Positions 9,247-18,626 of a stretch of 64,000 nt of DNA are shown one piece after another; position 1 is the first letter of the stretch; each line of letters starts with the position of its first letter. The position numbers and the translations under genes were made by a program. Source of the stretch: CAYUPI01 sp964446585 (GTDB taxonomy: Bacteria > Verrucomicrobiota > Verrucomicrobiia > Limisphaerales > UBA8199); NCBI GenBank assembly GCA_964446585.1, contig CAYUPI010000011.1:70814-134813 (forward strand), in the 5' to 3' direction. The notes under the pieces were generated by a model. It searched no databases, was not told the origin of the DNA, and saw only the letters and a program-made list of their open reading frames with translations.

Positions 9247-11730
9247 CTACTTTTTCAGCAGCCACACCTCGGATACTGCGACACCCACAGCGCCCGGCGC
9301 GCGCTCGAACGCCAACTCCAGAACTCCGCCTTCGGTTAGCTTCTTGGGAATGTCATATTCGAATTGCCGGGCGGTGTATTCTGGTAACTCGACCTCTTTA
9401 GCGATGTATTGGCCGTTCGCGAGGATATTCTCAGTCCGACGTCGCGAAACCGGAATATCTGTCTGACCTCGAGGTATGCGTAAAGTGACCAGTGTCACAC
9501 GCAACTTGTACCCAGCCTCTGAATCCAGATCGTTGTAGCGAAACACCACGCCGATCGGATCATCCAGGCTGTAGGCCATCGTGTTCTGGCTGGGCCGATT
9601 GTTCGGGTCCAACATCGCGCTTCCATCGAACGAGGAGCCTTTGATCAAGTGCGGCTGCCGCGCCGGATTGCCCGCGTCATCGTAAAAGCTGCTGGGACCA
9701 ACCGATTCAAAGTTAACAAGATTTTCCAGAATAGCAGCGCGCTCGCTCCCGGCCGCCGCGGCCGCGCGTTCAATCTGTTTTCTGTTCCAGGCCAGGTCAG
9801 TCAATGGTTTCTGCATCGAGAAATAGCCGACATTGCGGACGCCGAAAATCTGGTCGCTTTCCTTCCCAACCTTCTCGGCTTCCTCGCGCAGCGCGGCCAT
9901 TTGGGGCGATTCGAGCGGTTTGGCGAGCACCTTTTGGGTGCCGGCAAGTTGAACGTCGATCTCCTTTGAAGAAGCCAGCGCGGCAGCCAGCTTCTGCTCC
10001 TGGTTTTGTTCAGCGCGGAGCTTGAGCTGAAAATACTTGTCCAGCGCGGCTTTCTCCATGTGCGACCGCCAGCGATGATCGGTCGCCATCAGGTTCTCGG
10101 GGATTTTCGGGCCTGCCTGTTTGACCAGAGCATAGTACCGCGCAATCCCGCCGTTGGTGTCCAGGGGAAGTTCGAGGTTTTCTTCGAGCTGAAACAGCGC
10201 TCGGCGCATGTCCGCCACAGCAGCGTCGCCGAAGTGCAGGCGGCAGTATTCATCCGTCACGTCTTCAAGCGTCCGGTTCGGATTCCACAGCAGCCGATTC
10301 CAAAGGTATTGGTGGAACTCATCGTGGTAACCTTCCGAGTAGATAATATCCCCCTCGGAAAACGGCATGATGGCCTGAAAGATCGAATAGAAGGCTCGCG
10401 GCCGCGCATGAAAAGTTCGCCGTCCGTAAATCTTAACCAGGTGCGGTTCTGGATGCGCCACCTGGTACTGCGCACTGATCCAGTGCGTGATGTCCGAGTA
10501 ATGCGTGATGTGTTGGTACTGGGGGAGTTGGAGGAGAATCTCGGCCAGGTACCGGTTCACCGGACCTGAGCCGGGATACTGGAAGAGATCTTCGCGCAAC
10601 TCTTTGCGAAAGTACTTGGACATGGCGCTGCTGCCCGGTCCGTAAGCTATCCCCTCGAGCCAAAGCCGTGGCTTCTCATTGAGGTAATCGAAAATGGCCT
10701 GGTCTCCCGCGTTGCTCAGATCCTGGTTGGCGATTTGAACGATGCCATTCGGGTGGTATTTCAACCAAATCTGCGCGACCTCCTCGCATAACACGACGAA
10801 TGTCTTTCCCCACGGCTCACAGCGCGGGCAGCGGCATCCGCCGGGGTCGCCGGCATAAAATCGCAATACGTCGTCAGCCGGCCGCTTCGCAAAATCCTTG
10901 TCCCACTTCTCCAACAGCGCCTTTCGCGCTTCAGGAATCGAGGGGCACACCCAGTTGCCACGTTCACTGGCCTGCCATTCTTTGGGAAACCCGGTCAGTT
11001 CGTTGGGACGACAGCCGCCTACGGTCATCATCCCAAACGACTTGACGAAGTCGAATTGGACACCGCCCGCGTAGAAGCAATTGGCGCCGGACAGCGCCAG
11101 CTCCAGAATGTAATCCTGCCACTCTTGTTGCGTCCATGCGCGCGCGCCGGTGATTTGCCTTATCGTGCCGCCCTGATTGGCGGACGATCCCCGAAAGCGA
11201 TAGGCCGGCGCCGAGGCCACGTCGACCTCGCCGACTTTAAGCGGCGAGGACTCGCAGGTGAGCTGGCGCAGGACTTCACCCACCGCATACAGCACACCCC
11301 GCTGATCGGCGCCGATGGCGATGAGGCTGCGAGCCCCGCTGATGGTCGCGGATTTGACTGCGAAGCCTTCCGGCGCTGGACGCTGTTTTCCGGGGAGCTT
11401 CACGCCGTTCGCGGCACACAATCGGTCCAATTCTCCACCCGCGCCCGCCCGGCCCAGATAAATCCGCAAGTCTGCACCGGGCGTCGTGGCGCGCACGTTC
11501 TTGACGCCAACCTTGCTCCGTTTGAGGATGCGAATGCGCAGCACCTCGGCGACGCGCGCATCCCCATCGCTGGCCTTTTCGTCCAGCACGATGTCAATGT
11601 TCGATGCCGGGATTTGACCGCGCGGCAACGCTGAGGAGCCGGACTCTGCGGAGGGTGTAGCGATCGGATCGAAGAGGAAGACGCTCGCAGCCAATGCCAG
11701 GGAGTGCCGAATGAGGTTGCGCCGTTCCAT
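9247..11730 (-). CDS. Alpha-glucuronidase-like / DUF4838-type secreted glycoside hydrolase
   Basis: About 827 residues. The ATG gives MERRNLIRHSLALAAS, a basic then hydrophobic export signal. Residues about 40-190 resemble the N-terminal alpha/beta domain found before GH20/GH67 barrels (ALIAIGADQRGVLYAVGE-like block). A barrel follows with FRGSSANQG, a DPGGCRCPRC motif whose Cys pair may bind metal, and conserved Trp/Tyr/His positions (HITHYSDITHW, DIIYSEGYHDEFHQYLW). The C-terminal 150 residues look beta-sandwich. This layout fits verrucomicrobial and planctomycetal proteins annotated as alpha-glucuronidase or DUF4838 hydrolases. With the downstream glycosidase it suggests breakdown of an acidic polysaccharide. 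Confidence 0.65.
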   Translation of the reverse strand: MERRNLIRHSLALAASVFLFDPIATPSAESGSSALPRGQIPASNIDIVLDEKASDGDARVAEVLRIRILKRSKVGVKNVRATTPGADLRIYLGRAGAGGELDRLCAANGVKLPGKQRPAPEGFAVKSATISGARSLIAIGADQRGVLYAVGEVLRQLTCESSPLKVGEVDVASAPAYRFRGSSANQGGTIRQITGARAWTQQEWQDYILELALSGANCFYAGGVQFDFVKSFGMMTVGGCRPNELTGFPKEWQASERGNWVCPSIPEARKALLEKWDKDFAKRPADDVLRFYAGDPGGCRCPRCEPWGKTFVVLCEEVAQIWLKYHPNGIVQIANQDLSNAGDQAIFDYLNEKPRLWLEGIAYGPGSSAMSKYFRKELREDLFQYPGSGPVNRYLAEILLQLPQYQHITHYSDITHWISAQYQVAHPEPHLVKIYGRRTFHARPRAFYSIFQAIMPFSEGDIIYSEGYHDEFHQYLWNRLLWNPNRTLEDVTDEYCRLHFGDAAVADMRRALFQLEENLELPLDTNGGIARYYALVKQAGPKIPENLMATDHRWRSHMEKAALDKYFQLKLRAEQNQEQKLAAALASSKEIDVQLAGTQKVLAKPLESPQMAALREEAEKVGKESDQIFGVRNVGYFSMQKPLTDLAWNRKQIERAAAAAGSERAAILENLVNFESVGPSSFYDDAGNPARQPHLIKGSSFDGSAMLDPNNRPSQNTMAYSLDDPIGVVFRYNDLDSEAGYKLRVTLVTLRIPRGQTDIPVSRRRTENILANGQYIAKEVELPEYTARQFEYDIPKKLTEGGVLELAFERAPGAVGVAVSEVWLLKK

Positions 11731-11773
11731 TGATGCTGGGTGTAGCCAGAGCAATCCCTTCTGTCAACAAGGT

Positions 11774-11843
11774 GTAGCCGCTGACGTCCGTCAGCGCATT
11801 CCAATCGGCACACGGCTTAGCGCCGACTGACGGCGGCGGCTAC
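11774..11843. repeat. Imperfect inverted repeat with GTAGCCGC termini
   Basis: The two ends read GTAGCCGCTGACGTCCGTCA and, on the other strand, GTAGCCGCCGCCGTCAGTC, so the stretch can fold into one long imperfect hairpin. It fills the gap between two same-strand genes. It looks like a REP/MITE-type intergenic repeat rather than a terminator, since there is no T tract. Confidence 0.6.
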
Positions 11844-11862
11844 GATCCATGAAAAATACCTT

Positions 11863-13902
11863 CTAGAACCCTTCGAGAACCAGGTCAGCGAGAAAATCCA
11901 CCCAGTCCATCGAAATTGGCTGCTGAAGCTCGTACGAGCGCGCGAAATCTTCTTCGAACAAATCCTTTTTCAACCGGGCGGCGAATGCAGGATCAGAAGT
12001 AGCGATGTTTTGCTCCTGGCTGAGCAGCAGGCTCAGCGGGCTCAAGTTGCCCGACCCAAGGCAGGACCAGCCGTCCACCAGCAGCGCTTTGACGTGCGTC
12101 ATTCCCGGATAGAAATAGACCTGCACGCCGTGCTCATGCAGATAATTGGCGATCACGATGTTGCCGCGGCCGCCTGCCTTGAAATCATTGACGCGCGGCA
12201 GCACGGCGCGCACGTCCACTCCCCGATTGCGCGCCCGGACCAGAGCTGCAATGACGCGTTTATCGAACAAATACGGGTTCTCGACATAGATGTAGCTCTG
12301 CGCATTGCGGATGGACGCGAGCACAGCGGTGTTGAACGGTTTCCACATCGTGCGCGTCGGCAGACGCCGGACTCTGATCCAATGATCGGGAGTGGCCGGG
12401 GTTTTACCCTTTGATTGGCCCAGCACCGCCGCCGCATAACCACAATCGCCCAATGGTCCGGCGTGGGCCCAATCACGATTGAATTCGCGTTCGAGCGACG
12501 CCACGACAGGACCGCGCAGTTCGAACATCAGGTCATGCCATTCATAGCGGTATTCGCGGCCCAGGTTCATTCCGCCCAACCAGGCGCGTTCCCCATCCAC
12601 CAGGTACACCTTGGCATGATCCACTGAAAACCACGGATTGAGAAACGGCCGAACGCGAACGCGCGAGTTTTGTTCCAGGTAAGACGTAATCGAACCGGGC
12701 GCGGCAAAATCCGGTGGCATCGGCGAGGCCGGTGGCGTCAGCCCGGCGCCGAGACTTCCCATCCGATCAAGAATCACCTTCACCGGCACCTCGCACGAGC
12801 GGCGTTTCAGTTGGTCGGCAATTCCGACGGCGACGTCATCCCGGTCAAAGATGAACACGTTGATCGAAATATGGTTAGTGGCTTCGTCGAGCGCCTGTTG
12901 TACCCGAGTGAAGAACCGATCGCCGTCAATGAGCAGTTCGAGCGAGCCGTCTTCCCCGCGCGTGCCGGTGTAACGATCCAGCCATTTTTCCCACTCTACC
13001 AGGTTCATGCCATTGGTGTGCGCCAGCGGCGGGAAGTCGGCGGGCTTGGGCAGGCGACGATGCAGCAAGACCACCGCGGTCTCGACGCCAAGATCCGCCA
13101 GGCGAGCAGCGCTGGACACTGGGTTGCGGACCAGCGCCACAGTGTGGCTTTCCAAAATCGCACCGAGACCTTGTGCTGTCGCAGTGAGCCCAACCCCGCG
13201 ATCTCCGGAATCGAACATGGCCGCGGGCAGAAAGCTCACGCATTGCCTTAGCCGCCGGTCCACCAGCAGAGGTTGACTCAGATGGGCTCCATTCGGCGCC
13301 ATCAACACCATTGGCGCCTCCTCAGCCCGCCGGTGAAGCAACGATTGCTCGGTCCGCTCAGCCAGCACTTGCAGCGTTTCTTCGAGCGGGAAGCGGTGAT
13401 CCATGATCACCTGGCCGGGCTGACTGCCGTGCGGCGCCACGTGCGGCAGGCCGCGCTCGTCGCGATACAGGACGCGGTCGGCCAGAAACGCCTGGTAATA
13501 CACCCCGTGCCACGGCTCGCGCGGCGTCAATTCGTCAATCAGGTTCGTGGCAAAACGCTGCCAGGCCGCGCCGGCCACAACCGTCGCCTCGCGCCACCCT
13601 GACCTGGCGTCCGGCAGGCGAACCGAGCCTCGGTCTCGGCGAAGCTGGGCGGAGCTGACGGCGTAGCGGTCGGGCGGAACGCGCAGGTGACTCCAGCTCG
13701 CGCTGAACCCGCTGATATTAGTCTCGCCCGAAAAATAAAAACGAATCCGGTTGCCTTTGACAAACACGCGCGGAGCTTCGGCCGGTGGCGACGTGAGCTT
13801 GCGCCACCGCTCCAGCGACTGCTCCTTGGCGGTGGTGACGACGACAGCCCACGCGCTTGCTTCGGCAAGGGCCAGGAAAAGCAGAATTACGAGCGCCCTC
13901 AC
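11863..13902 (-). CDS. Phospholipase D / cardiolipin-synthase-like protein, two HKD motifs
   Basis: About 679 residues from a GTG start that gives a signal-like N-terminus (MRALVILLFLALAEASAWA); starting further upstream would overlap the YceI gene. Two HxKxxxxD motifs are visible: VDHAKVYLVD with GGMNLG behind it, and THVKALLVD with GSGNLS behind it. The pair defines a complete PLD active site. The family transfers or hydrolyses phosphodiester bonds (cardiolipin synthase, PLD nucleases). The N-terminal 300 residues have no obvious family and are beta-rich. The export signal suggests a membrane-facing phospholipase or transphosphatidylase; the substrate is uncertain. Confidence 0.75.
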   Translation of the reverse strand: MRALVILLFLALAEASAWAVVVTTAKEQSLERWRKLTSPPAEAPRVFVKGNRIRFYFSGETNISGFSASWSHLRVPPDRYAVSSAQLRRDRGSVRLPDARSGWREATVVAGAAWQRFATNLIDELTPREPWHGVYYQAFLADRVLYRDERGLPHVAPHGSQPGQVIMDHRFPLEETLQVLAERTEQSLLHRRAEEAPMVLMAPNGAHLSQPLLVDRRLRQCVSFLPAAMFDSGDRGVGLTATAQGLGAILESHTVALVRNPVSSAARLADLGVETAVVLLHRRLPKPADFPPLAHTNGMNLVEWEKWLDRYTGTRGEDGSLELLIDGDRFFTRVQQALDEATNHISINVFIFDRDDVAVGIADQLKRRSCEVPVKVILDRMGSLGAGLTPPASPMPPDFAAPGSITSYLEQNSRVRVRPFLNPWFSVDHAKVYLVDGERAWLGGMNLGREYRYEWHDLMFELRGPVVASLEREFNRDWAHAGPLGDCGYAAAVLGQSKGKTPATPDHWIRVRRLPTRTMWKPFNTAVLASIRNAQSYIYVENPYLFDKRVIAALVRARNRGVDVRAVLPRVNDFKAGGRGNIVIANYLHEHGVQVYFYPGMTHVKALLVDGWSCLGSGNLSPLSLLLSQEQNIATSDPAFAARLKKDLFEEDFARSYELQQPISMDWVDFLADLVLEGF

Positions 13903-13943
13903 CCGAACGGCCCGCGCGCCGCCGATGTCTTGCACATCAATGG

Positions 13944-14636
13944 TTACTTCGGAGCGGCTGGCGCTGGCGCCGCCGCCGGCGCCTTGGCGGGTCCTACCAT
14001 CCACTCGAAGATCAGCTTAACATCGTCCGCGGTTTTGAAACTGACGAACCCAAGACCAATTTTCTCCGCGGGAATTTTGAACTCGGACATTTTGGTAGCG
14101 AGGCTGCCGGTAATTTTCAGCTTCTTTTCCCCTAGCGGCAGAACATTCACCGGCATCGAAATCTTGTTCGTCACACCGCCGATTGCCAAATCCCCCCTGG
14201 CATCAAATACATATGGAGCATCCTTGCTCTTGGGCGCTGCTTTCAAGACCAATTCAGTGGCCCGAAAAAGTATCCTGGGATATTCATTGACTTTCAGGTT
14301 TTTCCACATTGTCTCGTCCATCTTGTCGCTATAGTGCGACCCGTCCTTCTCGACGCTTTGGAGCGATTTCACGATGATGAAGGCTTCAGCATGGACATCA
14401 AACTTCCCCGGCTTCACGTCCTGCCCGGGCTCCGTTGGGAAATTCGGGCCGAATTCGAAGAAGCCGCCGATGAGTTTGCTCTCCACCTGCCAATCGTGAG
14501 CAGTGGAGGTGCCCTCGATTCGCATTTTGCTGCCGGGCTTGGCGTGCAGACGCGTCAGATTATCCGCCGCCCACGAAGGCACAGCTCCCAGCAAGAGCAG
14601 GCCCATTACCCCTGCCATCACAGTTCCTGTTTTCAT
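13944..14636 (-). CDS. YceI family periplasmic protein
   Basis: About 230 residues. The start is fixed by AGGAGATTAAGT directly before the ATG, giving a clean signal peptide MKTGTVMAGVMGLLLLGAVP ending near SWAA. The mature part shows YceI lipocalin-like features: GTSTAHDWQVES near the front, then LKVNEYPRILFRATE and a closing FSMPV/FEW region. YceI proteins bind isoprenoid or amphiphilic ligands and often turn up with quinone and redox genes. The C-terminus ends in an Ala/Pro-rich tail. Precedes the PLD gene, probably in one transcript. Confidence 0.8.
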   Translation of the reverse strand: MKTGTVMAGVMGLLLLGAVPSWAADNLTRLHAKPGSKMRIEGTSTAHDWQVESKLIGGFFEFGPNFPTEPGQDVKPGKFDVHAEAFIIVKSLQSVEKDGSHYSDKMDETMWKNLKVNEYPRILFRATELVLKAAPKSKDAPYVFDARGDLAIGGVTNKISMPVNVLPLGEKKLKITGSLATKMSEFKIPAEKIGLGFVSFKTADDVKLIFEWMVGPAKAPAAAPAPAAPK

Positions 14637-14680
14637 ACTTAATCTCCTGGATTTGCTCATCGATTTCTGTTACCGCTGCT

Positions 14681-16099
14681 TCAAGCCAGTTCGTACCAGG
14701 CTGGCTGGAAAGCCAGCTTTTGATTGCTGAGGATTGCTTCGTTGGCTTTGATAGCGGTTACGGTCGCTTGAAAGCCATCGAGATAGCCCGCCGCCGGCCG
14801 CCGTACCACTTCTTTGGCCAAGTACTGGAGCAGCGCCGCTTCATCTTCGCCCGGATAATTGGCCGCGAATCCTTCCGTCGCGTCGCTCATGCCGCTCGCG
14901 TTGCGCACGAACACATCCAGCGCTGCCAGCAGCGGCGTCTGCGCGGCGGCGGCTTCCGCGGCCGCCTTGGCATCCATCGAAGTTTGCTTGGAGCCTCCGA
15001 GGATCAGCGCGATGCCGGTCTCCTTGTGGGCATTTTCCAGGTCGGTCGGTATCGTCCCGTCTGAATGAAATCGTGAGAAGATATCCTTGCGCGCATAGAC
15101 CTCCCAGCCGAGCAGCGGGGAATCGACCTCCTTGAACATCCAGGCCTTGTTTTCGCGCAGCATCACGGCCGCGTCGCTCCCGTAATACAGCTCGTAATCG
15201 GCATCAAAGGAATTGGCCAGCGTGCAATCGCAAAACAACCGTACCCCGCCCGGATACTCGAAGATCGCTTGCACAGTATCGGGAACGTCCCGGCCATCGG
15301 TCCAATTCCGCAGCGAGCTAAAGCCGGTCACCGAGATCGGGTGGGCGTTGAGAAACCACCCCGCCTGATCGATCTGGTGTATGCCGATTTCGCCTATCAG
15401 GCCGGTAGAAGTGGACCGGCTCAATCGCCAGTTCAGGGCCTTCTCCTGCGCCGGGTCCGACGAGGCCGTGCGCCAACTTGTCTTCTTATGCCACTGCGCT
15501 CGCGCCATCACCGTCTTGCCCAAAGCTCCTGATCGGATGAATGGCAGCAGGAAGAGGCGCTGCGGCTCGGCCCGCATCTGCAATCCGGGCTGAAAGATTT
15601 GTTTTTTTGCGGCTTTGGCAGCAACGGCAATTTCGCGCGCGTCCTCAATGGTGCCAGCCAGTGGCGCTTCACAATAAACGTGTTTGCCGGCTTTCAAGGC
15701 GGCCAGAACGATCTCCTTGTGGTTGTGTGTCGGCGTGGCGACGATCACCGCCTTGATTTCTTTGTCGTCCAGAATCGCCTTGTAATCCTCGACCTGTTTG
15801 GCTTTCGGCGCCAGCTTGCTGCTGCGCCGCATAAACGCGCCGTAGGTGTCGCAAATCGCCGCCACGTCCGCGGGCTTCACCCGTCCGAGCGTTGAAAGGA
15901 TCTCGCGCCCCCAAGCGCCCAAACCGATCACCGCGACCTTGATGGTGGGGACATCGGGTTCGTTTGACGTGCTGGTACCTGAGGTGGTCTGGGCGAAGAG
16001 CTCCACGCCCCCGAGCATCGTCATCAGCGTAGTAAAGGAACCGCTCTTGAGAAAATCCCGGCGGTTATAGCCGAGGGCTTCGTTTCCGTTTTCGTTCAT
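14681..16099 (-). CDS. Tat-exported Gfo/Idh/MocA family oxidoreductase
   Basis: About 472 residues. The second ATG is chosen because it overlaps the ThuA stop by four bases (ATGA). NRRDFLKSG at about residue 12 is a twin-arginine signal. The Rossmann nucleotide-binding loop is VIGLGAWG. The usual EKP motif of the family reads YCEAPLAGT here, so the catalytic Lys is replaced by Ala, a variant I recall from PVC-group exported members. Gfo/Idh/MocA proteins use NAD(P) to oxidise or epimerise sugars. Coupling with ThuA and the nearby hydrolases points to sugar metabolism, but the changed Lys argues against the standard dehydrogenase mechanism. Confidence 0.85.
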   Translation of the reverse strand: MNENGNEALGYNRRDFLKSGSFTTLMTMLGGVELFAQTTSGTSTSNEPDVPTIKVAVIGLGAWGREILSTLGRVKPADVAAICDTYGAFMRRSSKLAPKAKQVEDYKAILDDKEIKAVIVATPTHNHKEIVLAALKAGKHVYCEAPLAGTIEDAREIAVAAKAAKKQIFQPGLQMRAEPQRLFLLPFIRSGALGKTVMARAQWHKKTSWRTASSDPAQEKALNWRLSRSTSTGLIGEIGIHQIDQAGWFLNAHPISVTGFSSLRNWTDGRDVPDTVQAIFEYPGGVRLFCDCTLANSFDADYELYYGSDAAVMLRENKAWMFKEVDSPLLGWEVYARKDIFSRFHSDGTIPTDLENAHKETGIALILGGSKQTSMDAKAAAEAAAAQTPLLAALDVFVRNASGMSDATEGFAANYPGEDEAALLQYLAKEVVRRPAAGYLDGFQATVTAIKANEAILSNQKLAFQPAWYELA

Positions 16100-16935
16100 G
16101 GCCATCTGTCACTCGGGTGAGCCGGTCTGCCCTGCGCCAGGCCAAGGGCCCATTTGATGCCGCCCAGGAGATGTCGTTGGTACGCCTCGGCAACCTCTTT
16201 CGGGTTCTCCCGTTTGAAACTCTCCGGTGTGTTCGGGTCCCACACATCTTCACGATGTCCGAGCGCGGTATAAAAGACGCGTCCCTTGCCGTAGCTCTTG
16301 GCCCAGGCGATCGGATAATGGCCGGGCGTTTTCTCGTTGGGATGCTTATCCAGGACGAGCAGGTCGTGCACTTTGTTAGGGTCGTAATTCTTCTGCAGGT
16401 AAATCTCATCCTTTACATGAAAGGTCGCTCCCAGATCGCGGCAGGCGGGATGTTTCCGGTCCTTATCGATGCAGTCCACGACCGCCTGGGCGTGGTGCGT
16501 CTGGAATTCACCGCCCAGCATTTTGATGTAAGGCGGGAACGGATGAAACGTGTCGGAGGCTGAATGCGTCCCGATGAATGCTTTGCCCGATTTGATCCAA
16601 TCCAGGAACGCCTGTTTGTCCGGCAGCGGCAACTCACCCGTGGTGTTGGCGAAGACCACCCCGTCATAGTTCTTTAACGCCTCAGCCGTCATCTTCCGGG
16701 CCATGTCGTCGTCTGTCCGCGCGTAATCCACCGTGAAGGCGCCGCTCTTTTGGGCCAGTTCGCCCAGCACCTTTTCCGCCGTCGCAATCGAGCTGTGCCG
16801 AAACCCTTTGGTGACCGTGACGACCAATAGCTTCTTCGGCGCGGCGAAAGCAGGCGAAACCAAGCCGAACAGTCCGCACGTCAGCCACCCGAGGAAGAGC
16901 CACCGGACGCAGCGATGGAAGCCGTTCGTTTTCAT
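16096..16935 (-). CDS. ThuA domain (trehalose-utilisation-like) secreted protein
   Basis: About 279 residues from the ATG that starts MKTNGFHRCVRW, followed by a hydrophobic segment ending at SPAFAA, a signal peptide. The ThuA fold is visible: LLVVTVTKGFRHSSI, then FANTTGELPLPD, GKAFIGTHSASDTFH, a DEIYL segment and the late AWAKSYGKGRVFYTALGH block. ThuA resembles class I glutamine amidotransferases without the catalytic Cys, and in PVC bacteria it is regularly paired with Gfo/Idh/MocA genes, as here by a four-base overlap. The precise activity in glycoside metabolism is unresolved. Confidence 0.85.
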   Translation of the reverse strand: MKTNGFHRCVRWLFLGWLTCGLFGLVSPAFAAPKKLLVVTVTKGFRHSSIATAEKVLGELAQKSGAFTVDYARTDDDMARKMTAEALKNYDGVVFANTTGELPLPDKQAFLDWIKSGKAFIGTHSASDTFHPFPPYIKMLGGEFQTHHAQAVVDCIDKDRKHPACRDLGATFHVKDEIYLQKNYDPNKVHDLLVLDKHPNEKTPGHYPIAWAKSYGKGRVFYTALGHREDVWDPNTPESFKRENPKEVAEAYQRHLLGGIKWALGLAQGRPAHPSDRWP

Positions 16936-17252
16936 GAGAATAAGAAGTCGATGAGACAAATGTTCGTCAAAATTAAGACTCAGTTGAACCCGATGGAATT
17001 CATTTTTTGCACCACGGTCAAGGCTTTCCGATTGGCTCCCTCAATTTGGAGCGCATCTGGACATTGCCGCAATCGAGCCGTACGAAAGTTGGAGCGCACG
17101 ACTCTGAGCGTGCACGTTTGCGAGTCGAGCCGATCTCCACGCACGATCAGAGTCGTGCGCTCCGGCGGCAGTCCAGGTGCACTCTTCAAATTGCCAGTTG
17201 TTTACGAGCCCTTCCCTGATTTAATTTGCCGCCGGCAAATAGGCAAACGCTG
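16936..17252. other. Divergent intergenic region (no gene)
   Basis: This stretch separates the minus-strand carbohydrate block from the plus-strand sigma-54 regulator. It must hold both promoters, but I cannot point to convincing -35/-10 boxes. Its main content is a perfect 17-bp inverted repeat, listed separately, and the last 40 bases before the regulator contain GCCGGCAAATAGGC without a strong ribosome binding site. Confidence 0.5.
17091..17163. repeat. Perfect 17-bp inverted repeat, GGAGCGC-ended REP-like element
   Basis: The left arm GGAGCGCACGACTCTGA is exactly matched by TCAGAGTCGTGCGCTCC on the right, with about 39 bases between. The same GGAGCGC/GCGCTCC termini bound another imperfect palindrome near 28.9 kb, so these may be two members of one dispersed family. 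There is no transposase nearby. Confidence 0.75.
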
Positions 17253-18626
17253 ATGACCCCGACGCTCTTGATAGTTGATGACGAGAAAACAATCCGCGAA
17301 GGCTTCCGCGAGGCGCTCGAGGATTCTTACGATGTTTATCTGGCCGAGGACGCCAAAACCGCCATGGACCTGCTCGAGAAGGAGCGTTTCGACGTGCTGC
17401 TGACCGATTTCCGCCTCGCGGGTGAAGACGGAATGAAGTTGATCACCCGCGCCAAGTCGCTGTCCAAACCTCCGGTTTGCATTCTCATGACCGCTTACGG
17501 TTCCGAAGAATTGGCCGTCGAAGCCATGAAACGCGGCGCCGACGATTACATCGCCAAGGGTCGCCTGCAAATCGACGAGCTGGAGATGCGTATCGCGCGG
17601 GCATTGCGCCGGCAAAACCTCGAAACGGAAAATGTCTCGCTGCACCGCCAGCTCGACGCGAAGTTCAGGATGGAAAACGTCGTCGGCGAATCCAAGGCCA
17701 TGAAGGAAGTGCTGGAGCTGGTGCAGCAGGTGGCTCCGGCGCGCTCGACGGTTCTCTTGCAAGGCGAGAGCGGCACAGGCAAGGAACTGATCGCCAAAGT
17801 CATTCACCAGCTTAGCCCGCGCGCCCGGCAACCAATGGTCACCGTCCACTGCGCCGCGTTGGCGCCGACGCTGCTGGAGAGCGAACTGTTCGGGCACGAA
17901 AAAGGCGCTTTCACCGGCGCACACGAACGGCGCATTGGCCGATTCGAGCAGGCCCAGGGCGGCACGCTCTTCCTTGACGAGATCGGCGAGCTGGACGCCA
18001 TGATTCAAATCAAGCTGCTGCGCTTCCTGGGCGAGCGCTCGTTCGAGCGCGTCGGCTCCAATAAAACCCTGACCGCCGACGTGCGCCTGATCGCCGCGAC
18101 GAACAAGAATCTCGAAGAACTCGCCAGGACCGGCACGTTTCGCGAGGACCTGTTTTTTCGGCTGCGCGTGGTGGAAATCTGGCTGCCCCCATTGCGCGAG
18201 CGCCGTGAAGACATTCCATTGCTGGCCCAGTCTTTCCTCCGGGAATTCGCCTCGGAAAACCAGAAAAAGGTCGGCGGCTTCAGCTCCGAAACCATGGACC
18301 TGCTGCTGCGCTATGCCTGGCCGGGAAACGTGCGAGAACTGAGGACGGCCATCGAGCACGCTGTGGTCTTGTGCCGCGGCGATAAGATCACACCGCGCGA
18401 TCTCCCTCCGGCCGTGCGCACGGGGGTAGCGGCCGTCGCGCCTGCGACGGACTCTCCGGGCGTGCTGACCCGGGACGATATGACCGTTCAGGAAGCGGAA
18501 AAGCAGCTCATGATCCGGGCCCTGAAAGAAACCAACGGCAATCGCACTCTGGCCGCGAAGAAAGTTGGCATGAGCCGACGCAGCCTGCACCGCAAGCTCC
18601 ATCTTTACCACATCGAAGACCTGTGA
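17253..18626 (+). CDS. NtrC-family sigma-54 response regulator
   Basis: 457 residues from the ATG before TPTLLIVDDE. The receiver domain (1-120) has the acidic pocket D9/D10, phospho-acceptor D52 in LLTDFRL, T80 and K102. The AAA+ domain has Walker A GESGTGKE (171-178), GAFTGA (218-223, the sigma-54 contact loop) and Walker B TLFLDEIG. A Fis-type helix-turn-helix with RTLAAKKVGMSRRSLHRKL ends the protein. It should activate sigma-54 promoters when phosphorylated. No histidine kinase gene is next to it, so its partner is elsewhere. Its TGA overlaps the next gene's GTG by four bases. Confidence 0.92.
   Translation: MTPTLLIVDDEKTIREGFREALEDSYDVYLAEDAKTAMDLLEKERFDVLLTDFRLAGEDGMKLITRAKSLSKPPVCILMTAYGSEELAVEAMKRGADDYIAKGRLQIDELEMRIARALRRQNLETENVSLHRQLDAKFRMENVVGESKAMKEVLELVQQVAPARSTVLLQGESGTGKELIAKVIHQLSPRARQPMVTVHCAALAPTLLESELFGHEKGAFTGAHERRIGRFEQAQGGTLFLDEIGELDAMIQIKLLRFLGERSFERVGSNKTLTADVRLIAATNKNLEELARTGTFREDLFFRLRVVEIWLPPLRERREDIPLLAQSFLREFASENQKKVGGFSSETMDLLLRYAWPGNVRELRTAIEHAVVLCRGDKITPRDLPPAVRTGVAAVAPATDSPGVLTRDDMTVQEAEKQLMIRALKETNGNRTLAAKKVGMSRRSLHRKLHLYHIEDL

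Noticed and set aside
13902..14004. Longer N-terminus for the PLD-type protein starting at an upstream ATG
   Set aside because: It would overlap the YceI gene by about 60 bases and push the signal helix 34 residues inward; the GTG start gives a normal signal peptide.
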